This document shows, one piece after another, positions 46,421 through 57,310 of a stretch of DNA of 64,000 bases (position 1 is its first letter; every line of letters begins with the position of its first letter). The DNA lies in contig NC_133478.1 of NCBI RefSeq assembly GCF_025370935.1, positions 15,913,486 to 15,977,485 on the forward strand. The letters run 5' to 3'. The notes beneath the pieces are model-generated. The model did not search any database. It was given only the letters and a program-made list of their open reading frames with translations, and was not told where the DNA came from. A program made the position numbers and the translations under genes. The stretch is from Choristoneura fumiferana (lineage: Eukaryota; Arthropoda; Insecta; Lepidoptera; Tortricidae).

Positions 46421-46940
46421 GTTCGTCTGGCTGTGCATAGAGGGGTGCTGGTACCAACACTCATGTATGGAGGTGAAAGTTGGGTGTGGCAGGAAAGGCA
46501 TCATAGTAGAATAAATGCGGTAGAAATGAGAGCGTTAAGAAGTATGTTAGGTGTGAAATTGAGTGACAGAATTAGAAATAGTACGATAAGGGAACGCTGT
46601 GGTGTAAATAAAGGTATAGTCACACGGATTGAGCAAAGGATGCTTTGATGGTTTGGTCATGTTGAGAGAATGAATGAAAAGAGATTGACTAAGCAGATCT
46701 ATAAGACGAGCGTGAATGGGAACGTTGGGAGAGGAAGGCCTAGACGAACGTACCACGATCAAATCGGGGACGTTCTGAAGAAAGGTCGGGTCAGGAGCAC
46801 TCTAAACGACATGCATGAAAAGATTGATGAATGTAGAGGAAGCGAGAGTTATATGCCAGAATCGTAGCAAGTGGAAGGATGTAGTGCCTACCCCGTTGGG
46901 AAAGAGGCGTGATTTTATGTATGTATGTATGTATTTTTAG
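46421..46940 (+). pseudogene. RTE-like (type 2) retrotransposon C-terminal remnant
   Basis: The frame from 46433 reads LVPTLMYGGESWVWQ, MRALRSMLGVKLSDRIRN, RIEQRML, then TGA (46646-46648), and continues in the same frame as WFGHVERMNEKRLTKQIYK, GRGRPRRTYHDQIGDVLK. The TGA replaces the Arg expected in MLRWFGHVERM, consistent with CGA to TGA decay. A frameshift near 46835 then moves the terminus to CQNRSKWKDVVPTPLGKR. The element ends with (TATG)n at about 46918-46936. A second copy of the terminus is at 27366-27515. Confidence 0.75.
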
Positions 46941-47815
46941 TTTACTGTCTCTCTTTTTTCAGCTTTACGTCTCAAAAAAAATATTTTGTTAATTTTAACA
47001 ATATCATTTTTTTTATCTGATCTTCAAAGGATATTTTGACTTGACTTCATCTATCCCCCCCTCCTCCACCCCGAAAAAAAGTGTTTCATTCGGCTTCCCA
47101 ACTCTATGCTAAGTGAGTCCCTTTCACACTATTCGACACTAATGGTTGTAAGTAGACAGGAAGAAAATTGCTTGCCTGAATTTAATTTTTGCTTTTATTT
47201 TGAGTTATTTTTCTTTGCATGTGTTTTAAATTTGTGTCTCTCTTACTCCCCTCTCTACATCCCTCTCTGTAATTAAAAGTATATGTCTCATTTTTATGAA
47301 ATCATCCCCATTTATACCTACTACTTACACATTTTCACTTCAAAGCAGTACAAATACATTCCTTTGTTAGAGATAAAGCCGTATCACAGCTAAACAAAGC
47401 ATGGCACTTGGCACTTTAAAGGTACCTAATTTTCAGCAAAAGTGAGTGAGCTTACTAAGTACTGCATTGTTAAACTCCAACCGCTTGGGTGTCGTAAAAA
47501 CTTTGTCGCATTTGCACGCGGAATATGTTTCAACTGACGCATTAGGCGTGGTAATTGATGCGCCTTCCAAGTTGAGTGCTAAATGTTACGGTTTATGTTT
47601 GTCATTGGTACGACCAGAACAGGCCCGTGTAGCCTACCAGATTTTAGAGCATTGTTTGTTCCAATTAAAAAAACCATATAATTTCCTACTACCTAAGTTA
47701 CTTACCTTTTTAAGGAAAACCTAGTAAAAGGCTTTTCAGCATTGCCATACAACGCTGCCAGCCTTCTAGGTACGCTACCCACCGGCAGCTAGTTGGGGCA
47801 ATTTTTTTACTTGAA
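46941..47815. other. Intergenic with one unexplained frame
   Basis: 47446-47724 is open for 92 codons on the plus strand (reading includes AKCYGLCLSLVRPEQARVAY) from a GTG. I do not recognise it; it may be an old retroelement or exon relic. No splice sites or partner exons were found. Confidence 0.3.
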
Positions 47816-48010
47816 ATGTATGAATATTATGTCGTCGCTACTTTAAAAAAAATCATTTTTGCGCCGTTTGGTGTTGAGATAGGGCCATGGGAGCCAGGCG
47901 CACGCGATATCGCGAAAGAGATATCCGCGCGCCTCATTGATGTTTCAGGTGACCAGAGGGTTGGCAGCTATTTTGGACAAAGGATTATCCTTGCGATGAC
48001 GGTGACCTAG
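47816..48010 (+). pseudogene. Non-LTR retrotransposon ORF fragment
   Basis: Reads FAPFGVEIGPWEPGARDIAK then EISARLIDVSGDQRVGSYFG and QRIILAMTVT, stop. It corresponds to the same region as VETLGPWG ... QRIGITIQRGNAA on the minus strand at 33855-34080, but stops before the QRGNAA motif. Truncated at both ends. Confidence 0.6.
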
Positions 48011-48884
48011 GAGGGATTTTTTATTTATAGGTTAGGCTAGCTTATATATTTTTTGTACATAGTCATATTTTTAAATGTTTAATGTATTGTGTTTTATTGC
48101 TTTTTGATTTAAATAAAAATATTTAGGTTCAATTTTGTTGACATATGATTTTAGATACGAGATTTTTTCAGTAGTGACAATATATATTTAACTTAGTTAT
48201 TTTTAGGATAGTTTTTATTTCAATTGTACGGTCACCATCAAAAATAGCTGGTTAATTTTTTACTCTGTCACATTAAGGGCTACCCGAGGTTTTGGTCGAT
48301 TTTTGAGAAGTTTTGAATCGTATCTCCTACTTTTGCACTACAGATAGAATTATAAGTCAAACGGCTACCGGTTCTTCAATCTTTTATCTCCATTTTTGTC
48401 TACCGGTTTTCGAAAAAAAATAATACTTATTGTGTATGATTTTTTTAAATATTGTCTAAAAAACACTTACTTCGTATCTCTATTGACGTGAACGATCTAA
48501 CATATACAAAATCTACATATTTGGGTTCGTCTTTGACGTCTCTAAAAACGTGTCGAGGGTTTTCATTTGAAACTAATTAAGAAAACCAGATTTTTGGCCT
48601 AAAATTGTTCAAATTTGAAGACAAAGCCGTTGTTGTTAATATAATAAGCTACAAAAAACATTAAAAAACTAAGGAATTCAGATCGAAGGTCATTTTGGGG
48701 AATGGGATCCCCTTAACACATTTGTCAATCTTGTATGACGCTAAGTACGTGGCTGTAAAACGACAAAGTACAAAAGTAACCAGCTACTTTTGATGCTGAC
48801 TGTACCTACATTCACTACTTTGCTTTTTTTACTTAAAAAAAGAAAACACAACTTTAGATAAAATTCGGTATTCAGATAGTTTGA
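48011..48884. other. Intergenic, nothing recognised
   Basis: No supported feature. Some phrases (CACCATCAAAAATAGCTGG at 48234 and, inverted, CCAGCTACTTTTGATGCTGA at 48780) suggest an old palindromic element about 570 bp long; its ends were not resolved. Confidence 0.4.
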
Positions 48885-49858
48885 GTCCCAGGGAAGGACA
48901 TAGGATAGTTTTTATCCCGGAAAATAGCACTGTTCCGGCGGGATAACGATATACGAACTGATGATGTTGATGATGATTGATTGATGATGATTTTCACTAC
49001 CATCACTGGTGTACTAACTCGGCTTACTTGCATTATTGCTTTCTTGCATGCCTGCTTGCATGCTTGCTTGCACTATTTCTTGCAGATTTGGGAGTATGCT
49101 TGCTTGTTTTGTTGTTTGCATGCATGCTTGCCTTCTGGCTTGCACGCTTGCTTGCAAGCTCGCCTGTATGCTTGCTTGCATGCTTGAATGCGCATGCATG
49201 CTTACACTATTTCTTACAAAATTACATGCTCAATTGCAAGCTTGCTTAGATGGTTGCTTGCATGCTTGCAGGCACTATTTCTTGCACATTTGGGAGTATG
49301 CTTGCTTGATTTGTTGTTTGCATTTATTTATTTTAATTATTTTATTAATTTGGGTACAATATCACAATGCATGCTTACGAAATTAGAAATATAGTGACTT
49401 ATTTTAAGTAATTACAGCGCAATACATCACAATAATAATTGTACACAGCATTTAACACAACCCTTACAAAGAAAAGGACAAAAGATTAAAAACAAAAATC
49501 AAAGAGAGAAAATAAACAATACAAAATAACAATGCATGCTTGCTTGCCTGTATGCTTGCTTGCATGCTTGAATGCATGCTTGCTGGCACTATTTCTTGCA
49601 AAATTACATACTCACTTGCAAGCTTACTTAGATGGTTACTTGCATGCTTGAATGCATGCTTGCTGGCACTATTTCTTGCAAAATTGCATACTCACTTGCA
49701 AGCTTACTTAGATGGTTACTTGCATGCTCGCTTTCATGCTTGCTTGCTTGCATGTCTGCTTGCATGCTTACTTACATGCTAACTTGCATGCTTGCTTGAT
49801 TGCTTGCTTCTTTTAAATGTTTATGGCTCACGCGAGCGAAGCCGCGGGTAAAAGCTAG
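48885..49858 (+). mobile_element. Helitron 3' half carrying a minisatellite
   Basis: AGTCCCAGGGAAGGACATAG then TTTTTATCCCGGAAAATAGC and CGGCGGGATAACGATATACG are the usual interior. CACGCGAGCGAAGCCGCGGG then TAAAAGCTAG (to 49858, followed by T) is the 3' terminus. The ~855 bp between them are tandem repeats. The 5' TC end is not found. Confidence 0.7.
48959..49812. repeat. TTGC/ATGC-based minisatellite with 80-bp higher-order unit
   Basis: Built on tetramers (GCTTGCATGCTTGCTTGCAT). From about 49070 a higher-order unit starts CACTATTTCTTGCAAAATTA; the copies at 49587 and 49667 are exactly 80 bp apart, and related starts occur near 49069, 49205 and 49275. About 49322-49532 is a non-repeat AT-rich insertion. 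Cysteine/leucine/methionine-rich frames on both strands (up to 116 codons) are translation artefacts of the array. Confidence 0.85.
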
Positions 49859-50339
49859 TAGTTTATATTCGTTAAAGTGCAAAAGAATATTTAATTGTTC
49901 CTAGGAAGTTTATAAAAAAAATGAAAAAGTGTGGATAATGACTGACACGCTTGTATTCCGACACGTGAATGTATCTAAAAAAAAATACGTTCAAAATTTT
50001 TGGCAGCAGAAAGTTCAGCCGTGATTTTTGGAATTTCGACATATTATTTTTTCGTTCGGTCCCACGCCGTGTAAAAAGTTTCCGGTCGGGATCCAGTTAA
50101 TTGAAAATGTAAAATTGTTTCCATCAAATTGGGGATGCGGTAAACAAAACCGGACGCATTTGAGTCGGACCGGGGCTCTGAGGGTTCCGTACAGTCAAGG
50201 GTAAAAATATATACACAAAACCAGCTAAATAGCGAGTCAAGACAAATTACACAGTTCAAATATTTTCTTTTAGGCTAATTCACACTTGACACGCACACAA
50301 ACATCACGCCTGTATTCCCAAAATAATACCTAAGTAATT
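49859..50339. other. Intergenic with a LINE tail fragment
   Basis: 50285-50320 is the reversed LINE end AACATCACGCCTGTATTCCC (compare 13195 and 28295), cut short. Otherwise nothing supported. Confidence 0.4.
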
Positions 50340-50945
50340 CACACTACAATAATTCACGGATTACTAATACTAACTTTTCCCAAAGTATCACATCCCAAAA
50401 TATTTTACTCAAATTATCATTTGGCAAAAATCATTACCTAAAACAAGTTATCGCAATTTTACGGTTAGAATTTTTTTTTGGCAAATTATTGTTTCTGAAA
50501 TATTATTTAGTCAAATGTATCGTTCACAAAAATTGCACGGTATAATAACCTACTTTTCTAGTAGCAGTTTGTTTCTGTGGGGGACGCAGTTCTAACCTAA
50601 CCTAACCTACTTTTCTGATAGCAGTTCGTTTCTGTGGGGGACGCAGTTTTAACTTAACCTACTTTTATGGTAGCAGTTGGTTTTTGTGGTTGGTTCGTGT
50701 GAGAAGTGTAATTATGAACAAACGTTTTTTCGGAATATAATATTAGCCAAAAGATAACGTTTGCTTAGTAAACGTTTGTCATAATAAAACTTGACAAGGT
50801 AAAATTATGCTAAATGATAATTTGACCAAATGAATATAATGCGAAATGTAAATATGCTAAAGATTCGTTTGGGAAATGAAACTAATGCGATAAGTTTTTT
50901 GGGAAGTGAAATTTGGCGAAAAATATTTTGCCGAAACCGCAGTAC
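50340..50945. repeat. Word-repeat fold-back region 4
   Basis: TCAAATTATCATTTGGC (50409-50425) is matched by inverse GCTAAATGATAATTTGA (50809-50825). Many other short words (CCCAAA, TTATCGCA, GTCAAATG and their inverses) recur in altered order. The core (50549-50690) has about 2.5 tandem copies of a 52-57-bp unit, CCTACTTTTCTAGTAGCAGT ... GTGGGGGACGCAGTT, with AACCTAACCTAACCTA. No gene. Confidence 0.55.
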
Positions 50946-53900
50946 ACCTAATTTACACTTGACCGGTTTTTATTATTTGTTGATATGCAATATACTTATG
51001 TTTATAATCATTCCAAGTCAAAAAATGTACGTTTAAACGTTTCAGAAAATAAAATATCCCTCTTAATTTTCAATTCAATTTGAATTATTTGTTGTTATGG
51101 CGGCATCGGCAGTAAAAATACACATTATGTACCTTGCAGATATCTCGCTACAATATGGAGCTTGAGATAATTATAGCCTCGTAGAGGTCAGACAGGAATT
51201 ACAGCGTACAATCACCTGCATTAACATCTGCCACCGCGGATCGTGCTAAAATATCTGACAAACCTACCGGCCCTAGACATAGAGTCGTATTAGTTCGCAC
51301 GCTTTGCTGTGTCAGATATTGGCGCTGGTGACTGTACATTGATAAGGTTTGTTTGAAACCCTTCGTACGGAACCCTGAAAATCAAGCGAGTACTGATGAG
51401 AGTGTCCGCGCCAAATGGGTTTCATATTAAGTTGGCGTCAAGTACGGCATTTTTTCTGGAATTAGATTTAAAAAGTCCAGAAGAAGTAATGTGGATACTT
51501 ATGTGCGGAATGACATCCTTCATTTAGAACAAAATGCATCATGATAGGTAGGTAGGGATAGGTAGGTGTATAGGTAGGTATGTAGGTAATATTAAGTAAA
51601 AAAAAAAGATACAAACAAAGTTACAACTAACATAAGTTATTTTAAACTTTTTCAAAAAATGTAAGTACCTTTTATTTCTTATGCACTGCTATCTTTGTAA
51701 TAACTTATTAGAATCGTCTTGTTTTATATCTTACTTACTGCTAAATAACGTAATGAATTTATTAGGTCCGTTACGTTATTTTTATGCGTTTGGTCTTAGG
51801 CTAATTTTACTATATGCTCGAGTGCATAAAACTCATTTTATATCATCCACATCCACTACGAATACGAGTAAAAGAACTAAAAAGTCATCGATGTAAAATG
51901 CAAACGCTTAGTGAATTTACATTAAAAAACCTTTGATTATTGTCTTTGAGTGTGTCAGCACTTTCTCATTAAAGTTAAAGGTCGGGATGATAAAGGAAGT
52001 GATCAGAGCCCGGCTATCGCTTTGAATGTTGTTTTTGTAGAAGACTTTGCCTTCGGCTGTATTGTTCGCTGTGCAATATTCTTTGACAATTTTCAACAGA
52101 AACTGACCTAAGTTAAGCCCTCGTTTAAAAATATAAGATTCAAAAGCTTCATCAATCATCATTAATTTAATGGTATCGATGTGCAAATTGTGTACGGAAA
52201 TGTAGTTTGGATGACAATGCAAGTACAATCAACAAAAAGTAAGATGAGCAAAAAAGCTTGTAATATTTTTTTTTATTTCTAACAAAAACCTACTATACGA
52301 GTACAATATAGTGCATCGAAAATTATTGGTCTTTAACTCCACTATGAAAGTCATTCTAGAAAAACACTACCATTCTTAGGCCGAGGGTACACGTAAGTTT
52401 GCTTCATAAGCACGTTTTAGTAATTTGCAAGCTGTAAATTTGTAGCGTGCATATTATAAACAAATGAAAATCCATCCACACAGTGGCAAAATGGCATTTC
52501 CGTCGCAAAACGACCAAAACGTGACTTAAAACAACGCTACAAGCCACAGGGCTCGGCACCTTAAAAAAACGGAGAGTCCAAAAGATATACAAAAGTATTT
52601 TGACTTTTACAAATCATTTTCTCGGTTTGTTTTTGGCAAAGAACAACCAAACTTTATGCCAATCCACAAAAGGCAAACTCTCAATTGGATAAGTATTTAG
52701 ATCATGTTGATTTAGTACCTACTGGCGGTAAATTTGGTAGTTAAATGCAAGCGCCCATCTTGGAAAATATTTTATGCTGTACTTAGGACCTACACTAATT
52801 ATCTCTGGTAAAATAAATTTCAGATTCCCTAATTTGGTATACTATAAAATGCCAAATACATACACATCTACTCGAGAATATGTCAATTTTTTTATGTTTT
52901 TCTGTTCTGGACTATCTACGGTCATTTTATTATTGATATTTGAATTGATGTAAAATTTCAAATGAAAGAGATACATACGTATATTTATACCTATTCAGAT
53001 TAGTACGAGTATAAGGTAAATGAAAATTCAAAACATTCTCAACATCAATCTTTAATTAAATTGAAATTAACTTTACAAAACGAAAACTTTAATGTAAAAT
53101 TTGCTTTTCTCGTATCGATTTAATAATAATATTTACATTGATATAAATTTAATTACTTTTAAGTGCAACATAAATAACTTTGTGGGTACGTTAGTATTAA
53201 TGTTACAATATTCAACAGAAAATCTAAACTAGGTACGACTGGTAATTTAGCACAACCACAGAGTTGCTTTATACATTTTCAAAACAAAGTGGTATAATTA
53301 TATCAATTTATGCTTAACAAACATTTTATTACATAATTTGGTAACAGAAAAACATAATCTAGATAAACTTAATAGGCAATCATTACCACGCCGCGATGTA
53401 TGCCTACACAAGACGTGGAGTAAAGTGTTAATACATTAAAGAAGAGTTCCTTAGTATTATCTGATAAAATACACATTAACAAAGGTTTTTTATTCTATTA
53501 GCTTCCACAAAACATAAAAAACCATTATCATCACCTGAACATTGGTATTATTACGGCATCAACACAAGCTGATTTTTCGTTTCTGAACATATCATTGAAA
53601 AGCAAAATTACCTACAAAATTATAAAAGAGATTGAGGGATTTCTCTATCTACCTTGTAATAAAAACTTCTAAAAATCTTTTTAGATTTTCTACTTTTAAG
53701 TCTTGAAATCGACTTAAAAGTAGGAATTATAATCCTTCCATAACTTTTGTTGATACCGATAATTTATCTTTATTTTGTTCAGGGAATATAAAATTTATGA
53801 TAATATTATATTTTAATTCAGTAACCACTGTTTACTTCAAGCAAATAAACAAAAAGGGGCACCCTGCATTTTTTTCAATATACTTCGAAATATTTTCGTA

Positions 53901-53988
53901 AAATAAAAGAATATCATTCAACTAAATTGTACAAAATATTTTACGTTTAGACTATTAGGTAAGTAATCCTTATATTTATAATCGTAAT
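50946..53988. other. Intergenic, no gene seen
   Basis: 51541-51590 is a TAGG-type microsatellite. 51917-52240 is probably a dispersed repeat: its minus strand begins TGTACTTGCATTGTCATCCA, as at 12150-12180 and 26297, and the 103-codon minus frame inside it has no known domain. 52700-53988 is AT-rich and featureless apart from scattered AATAAA-like hexamers. Confidence 0.4.
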
Positions 53989-53994
53989 TTTATT
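53989..53994 (-). promoter_or_regulatory. Candidate polyadenylation signal of the LRR gene
   Basis: First AATAAA on the minus strand after the stop codon, about 460 bp downstream. An ATTAAA at 54237-54232 is closer (about 218 bp). Either could end the transcript; in such AT-rich DNA both may be chance. Confidence 0.25.
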
Positions 53995-54454
53995 CATACA
54001 TTGTAATATTTTTAACAGGAAATACTGTAAGGAATATAACCTCTCCAAATATTTTTACAGATCTCCGATAATATGAACAAGGAAAATAAGCCAAAATACT
54101 TAACAGCTATATTTACATTAAAGATCAGAATTTTCCTTTTAGAAAAGTAGGTACATTTAACTTCGTCTCTAGGTTACATCTAAAGAGTTAATATACATTA
54201 CTTATATTTATATCACATTTCCTTATAAAATTTTAATTAAAATTTACATCCCCGTGAAGTTTCGAACAAACGAGAAAGTGATCTCTCGAAACAATTTAAT
54301 ATTCGTCTCAAACATTCCAAATGGACGAATACAAATGAAATGACGTCGACTAAGCAAGTACAAAATGTAATTTATCGAAACGCTAACTTCTCTTTTATAC
54401 TTTACAAAGTGACTGGTCCAACACATTAATAATACGGCAAATTTTCATTATCTT

Positions 54455-54954
54455 CTAGTTGCCGTATCCAAATAAAATCAGAAGTAGGAGCGCCCACGGA
54501 ACAAAATTTAATAAAAGCGGTGAGGCCGCCGACGCGTGGATAAGATTTCTGTAGTCCTTTGCCTCGTTTTGCGAGGGATACGTGTACGTTCTGTCGGTAA
54601 CACTCTTAACGTCCTGCGGGCACGGGAGCAGCTCCACGGGTATTTGCAGTAATGTCCTTTCGTTCTCACCTCTCACTGATTTAGGTTCGTCAACGTAAGT
54701 ATCATCGATTTCTTCGTGGAAAAACTCCTCGGGCTCATCCGCGTAATCTTTTATTCGGCTTTTGTCATCGCTCTCTAGGAAATTGTTAGAACCTATCGCG
54801 TTCGTTTCTAAGTAAGCAAAATGTGCGGATAAAGAGGGGTTCACGATGAATTTGCAAACGAAATTCTCCAGGGACGTACGCACTTTGACGCTTTTCGCCT
54901 CGTGTCGAAGCTTGTGCATCCAGGCCAGGTGACAGTCGCAGTTGAATTCGTTAC
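54455..54954 (-). CDS. LRR cell-surface protein (connectin-like), last coding exon
   Basis: The exon begins after TTGCAG (acceptor AG at 54956-54955) and completes a split glycine codon with exon 55674-56703. It encodes residues 344-509: NEFNCDCHLAW starts the C-terminal LRR cap, with cysteines near 349, 351, 377 and 455. A long acidic linker (EPEEFFHEEIDD) and ELLPCP follow, then a terminal hydrophobic stretch (about 487-507, LLLNFVPWALLLLILFGYGN) directly before the stop. Having no basic cytoplasmic tail after that stretch indicates GPI anchoring rather than a transmembrane receptor, as in the Drosophila adhesion protein connectin. The visible ATG at 54919 is internal and not a start. Confidence 0.85.
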
Positions 54955-55673
54955 CTGCAACAATCGTCCAACAAATTATTATTCTCCGTAGTCCATTATT
55001 GGATTTCGAAGTCGGTGGCTCAGAAATTGAAGTTAATTAATTGAAATGGATGGTTTTTATTGATGTGCCGTTAAAATCTTGTCGGAAACTTTTTCGACTG
55101 GTAGGTAGAGGTAATATGATTACTACGTGACTTTAGTCGCTCCGAATTCAATTTACAGAAATGACTTAAATGTAAAAAAATAGATTGGAAACCAAAATGC
55201 CTTCCATTTTTTTTAATGGATAAGGGCTTTAACATTAAGTAAACTTATACTGATATTTTTGAATTTTAACGACCAGATGGCCAAGTGGTTAGAGAACCTG
55301 ATTACGAAGCTTGAGGTTCCAGGTTCGATTCTCGGCCGCGGCAGATATTTGTATGACGTTTGTTCTCGGGTCTTGAATAATTAATATTGTGGATTTATCT
55401 ATTTATATATATGTATCGAAAATACAAACTGAAATATAGATTCATAGAAAAACCAGAAAAAAAGACCAGCGCTGGGAATGCCAAATGTCCCACGACATTT
55501 TTTTTTATTTATTTATTTTATTCAGGTCAAATTTATAATAGTTAAAATTGTATCACCTACAAATAACTCCCTATAATATAGGGCCTATACTATAATTAAA
55601 TACTTCAATCTTTAAATTCACCTACAAATGGATAGAAAATGTATAAATAAATATTAAACAAACACATACGTAC
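54955..55673 (-). other. Intron of the LRR gene
   Basis: 719-bp phase-1 intron: donor G|GTACGTATGT at 55673, acceptor ATTGTTGCAG ending at 54955. Joining its flanks restores a continuous LRR C-cap (LDG then NEFNCDC). It contains a SINE-B (55270-55530). Confidence 0.9.
55270..55530 (+). mobile_element. SINE-B in the LRR intron, antisense to the gene
   Basis: Head CCAGATGGCCAAGTGGTTAG, box B GGTTCGATTCTCGGCC, then GACGTTTGTTCTCGGGTCTT. At about 55415-55490 the usual body is replaced by GAAAATACAAACTGAAATAT, AGAAAAACCAGAAAAAAAGA and CCAGCGCTGGGAA, a different repeat (see 13855-13958). The end TGTCCCACGACATTTTTTTT is the normal SINE-B 3' end. Confidence 0.7.
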
Positions 55674-56703
55674 CATCTAAGTAAATATAGCTGTTTTGAT
55701 TTTTGAGGTTGTCGTAAATTGGGCGTAGATTGTCCATTGTGAATCTTTGTAGTTTGTTGTGTCTTAAGTCCAGAGCGGAGAGACCCCTGACGCCCTCGAA
55801 TAGCCCTCCGGCTAAGGTTACTAGCTTGTTATGACTTAAACTTAATTTTCTTAATAACGATAATCCATCAAACGTCCTCTGCGCCAAAATGTAAATTTCA
55901 TTAAAGTCTAACAACAATTCCTGGAGGTTCCACAGTTCAGTGAACGTAAACGAATCCAGTACGGCTAATTTGTTTTTTCTTATATCTAGCCGCTTGAGAT
56001 TGGCCAGCCCGTCAAAACACTCTTTCTTGAGCGTGCTTATACTATTTCTATCCAGCTCTAGCTCAGCTAAGTTCACAAGATGTCTGAAAGCACCGTCCTG
56101 TATAACACTAATGCTATTATTTGTAAGATACAACTTTTGTAACACTGGTAATTCATAAAATGTCTCGGTCACCAATTCCTTAATTTTGTTTTCATCTAAC
56201 GTGAGAACAGTCAAGTTAGGTAAGTTGTAAAATGAATGTTTATTTAGTACAACAATCTGGTTCTTCGTGAGTGTCATTTCCTGCACTGAAGTTAGGTTCA
56301 TGAACGTGTGTGTTTCTATCTTTGGGATAGAGCTGTGCTTAATGCTGAAATTTTTTAGCCTTCTGAGGTACCTTAGTACTTTTGAGGGTACAAAGCTTAG
56401 ACCGCCGTCGGCTCTTACATTGAACGCTAGCGTTTCTATATTGGACTGTGAGGAGAAGCTCGTCCATAATGGGTCGGATTTTTGTATGCCGCCGTTGAAC
56501 ACCCAACATTCCGTTTTCAATGCCTCGTTGATTTCCTGACTGTGCTCGCAGTAGCAGTGAACTTTGGAGTCCCGGTCGCTTATGTCGCAGATATTTATGG
56601 TGGTAGGGACGTATTTTTCTTTCTGCTTTCGTCTGTTGGCGTGTAGTGTGTCTATTGCGAGGAGCAACAGCAGCAAGGCAGCGGGGACCGTCCGAGCCCG
56701 CAT
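55674..56703 (-). CDS. LRR cell-surface protein (connectin-like), first coding exon
   Basis: Encodes residues 1-343 plus the first base of codon 344. The start ATG (56703-56701) opens a clear signal peptide (PAALLLLLLAIDTLHA, cleavage expected after about residue 22). A cysteine-rich N-cap follows (C39, C50, C52, C66; ICDISDRDSKVHCYC). About ten leucine-rich repeats of 24 residues run from about 89 to 328, typical units being LPNLTVLTLDENKIKEL and LSLLRKLSLSHNKLVTL. Possible N-glycosylation sites are N118, N136, N163 and N195. Predicted role: extracellular, membrane-attached homophilic or heterophilic adhesion, e.g. in nerve-muscle recognition if truly connectin. The total of 509 residues is shorter than my recollection of fly connectin, so another LRR family member is possible. 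Confidence 0.85.
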
Positions 56704-56720
56704 ACCTTATGCCTGAAACA
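56704..56720 (-). promoter_or_regulatory. 5'-UTR splice acceptor of the LRR gene
   Basis: The minus strand reads TTATTTGTTTCAG then GCATAAGGT and the ATG. A pyrimidine-rich tract and AG (56714-56713) nine bases before the start codon indicate that a non-coding 5' exon lies further right, possibly beyond this window. Confidence 0.65.
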
Positions 56721-57156
56721 AATAAAATTGGGTCAATTGCGTTTGTTCAAAGTTAGAACTTTGCCCTAATTAGTTTTCAATATTTTGAATAAGTAAGAGG
56801 ATTAAGTGAGTCGAGTCATCATCTCGGACTGTTGGGTACCTCCTCCCAGAATGAGAGGGTTAAGCTGTGTTCCATGTGGACGCAGTTAACTTTTTTTTAT
56901 GTAGGTATTTAGTAATAATCGAGAAATGCACAATTGATTCTAAGAATGCTCTTTTCTTAATTAACACGTTTTTTTTCATGCCGAAATAGCGCAAAATTTT
57001 CGCAGCATAAGACAAAGTTGAGGGCAAGATTACAGCTAGTATTGTAGATATAATTGTATGGATATAACGATTTTTCAGTGTCAATTTTTTTTTAAATTTG
57101 GAAGTTCTGCTGGAATAAGCTTAGTAATAATAAATAATATTTATTTGTAATATTCA
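56721..57156. other. Probable 5' intron of the LRR gene, nothing recognised
   Basis: Sequence upstream of the acceptor. The CTCCCAGAATGAGAGGGTTA phrase near 56842 resembles the SINE-A body. No exon identified. Confidence 0.35.
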
Positions 57157-57310
57157 AAGTCAAAGTCAAAGTCAAAATATCTTTATTCAATTTAGGCTAT
57201 AACAAGCACTTATGAATGTCAAAAAAAAATCTACCACCGGTTTGGAAAAACCTCTATTGAGAAGAATCCGGCAAGAAACTCAACGAGGTACAACATTACA
57301 TCCAATCCAT
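57157..57310 (-). mobile_element. LINE 3' end with (GACTTT)n tail
   Basis: On the plus strand, (AAAGTC)n at 57157-57177 is followed by ATATCTTTATTCAATTTAGG and CTATAACAAGCACTTATGAA, then ACCGGTTTGG and GAAGAATCCGGCAAGAAACT. This order (hexamer, CTTTATT, TTCTTGCCGG in reverse) is the reversed 3' end of a non-LTR element I associate with Lepidoptera. It is a different family from the element at 59554-64000. Confidence 0.6.

Noticed and set aside
47446..47724. 92-codon plus frame as an exon
   Set aside because: Starts at GTG, no known motif and no identified splice sites; kept only as an unexplained stretch.
48977..49782. Long cysteine/leucine/methionine-rich frames on both strands (up to 116 codons)
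   Set aside because: They are translations of the TTGC/ATGC minisatellite; several frames are open at once because the repeat contains few stop codons.
51917..52228. 103-codon minus-strand frame as a possible exon
   Set aside because: Lies in a dispersed repeat (the TGTACTTGCATTGTCA phrase recurs at 12150 and 26297); no domain and no convincing splice partners.
54455..54919. Independent 154-residue protein starting at the ATG at 54919
   Set aside because: The ATG is internal to an exon whose upstream part (NEFNCDCHLAW) completes the LRR C-cap across a good GT-AG intron.
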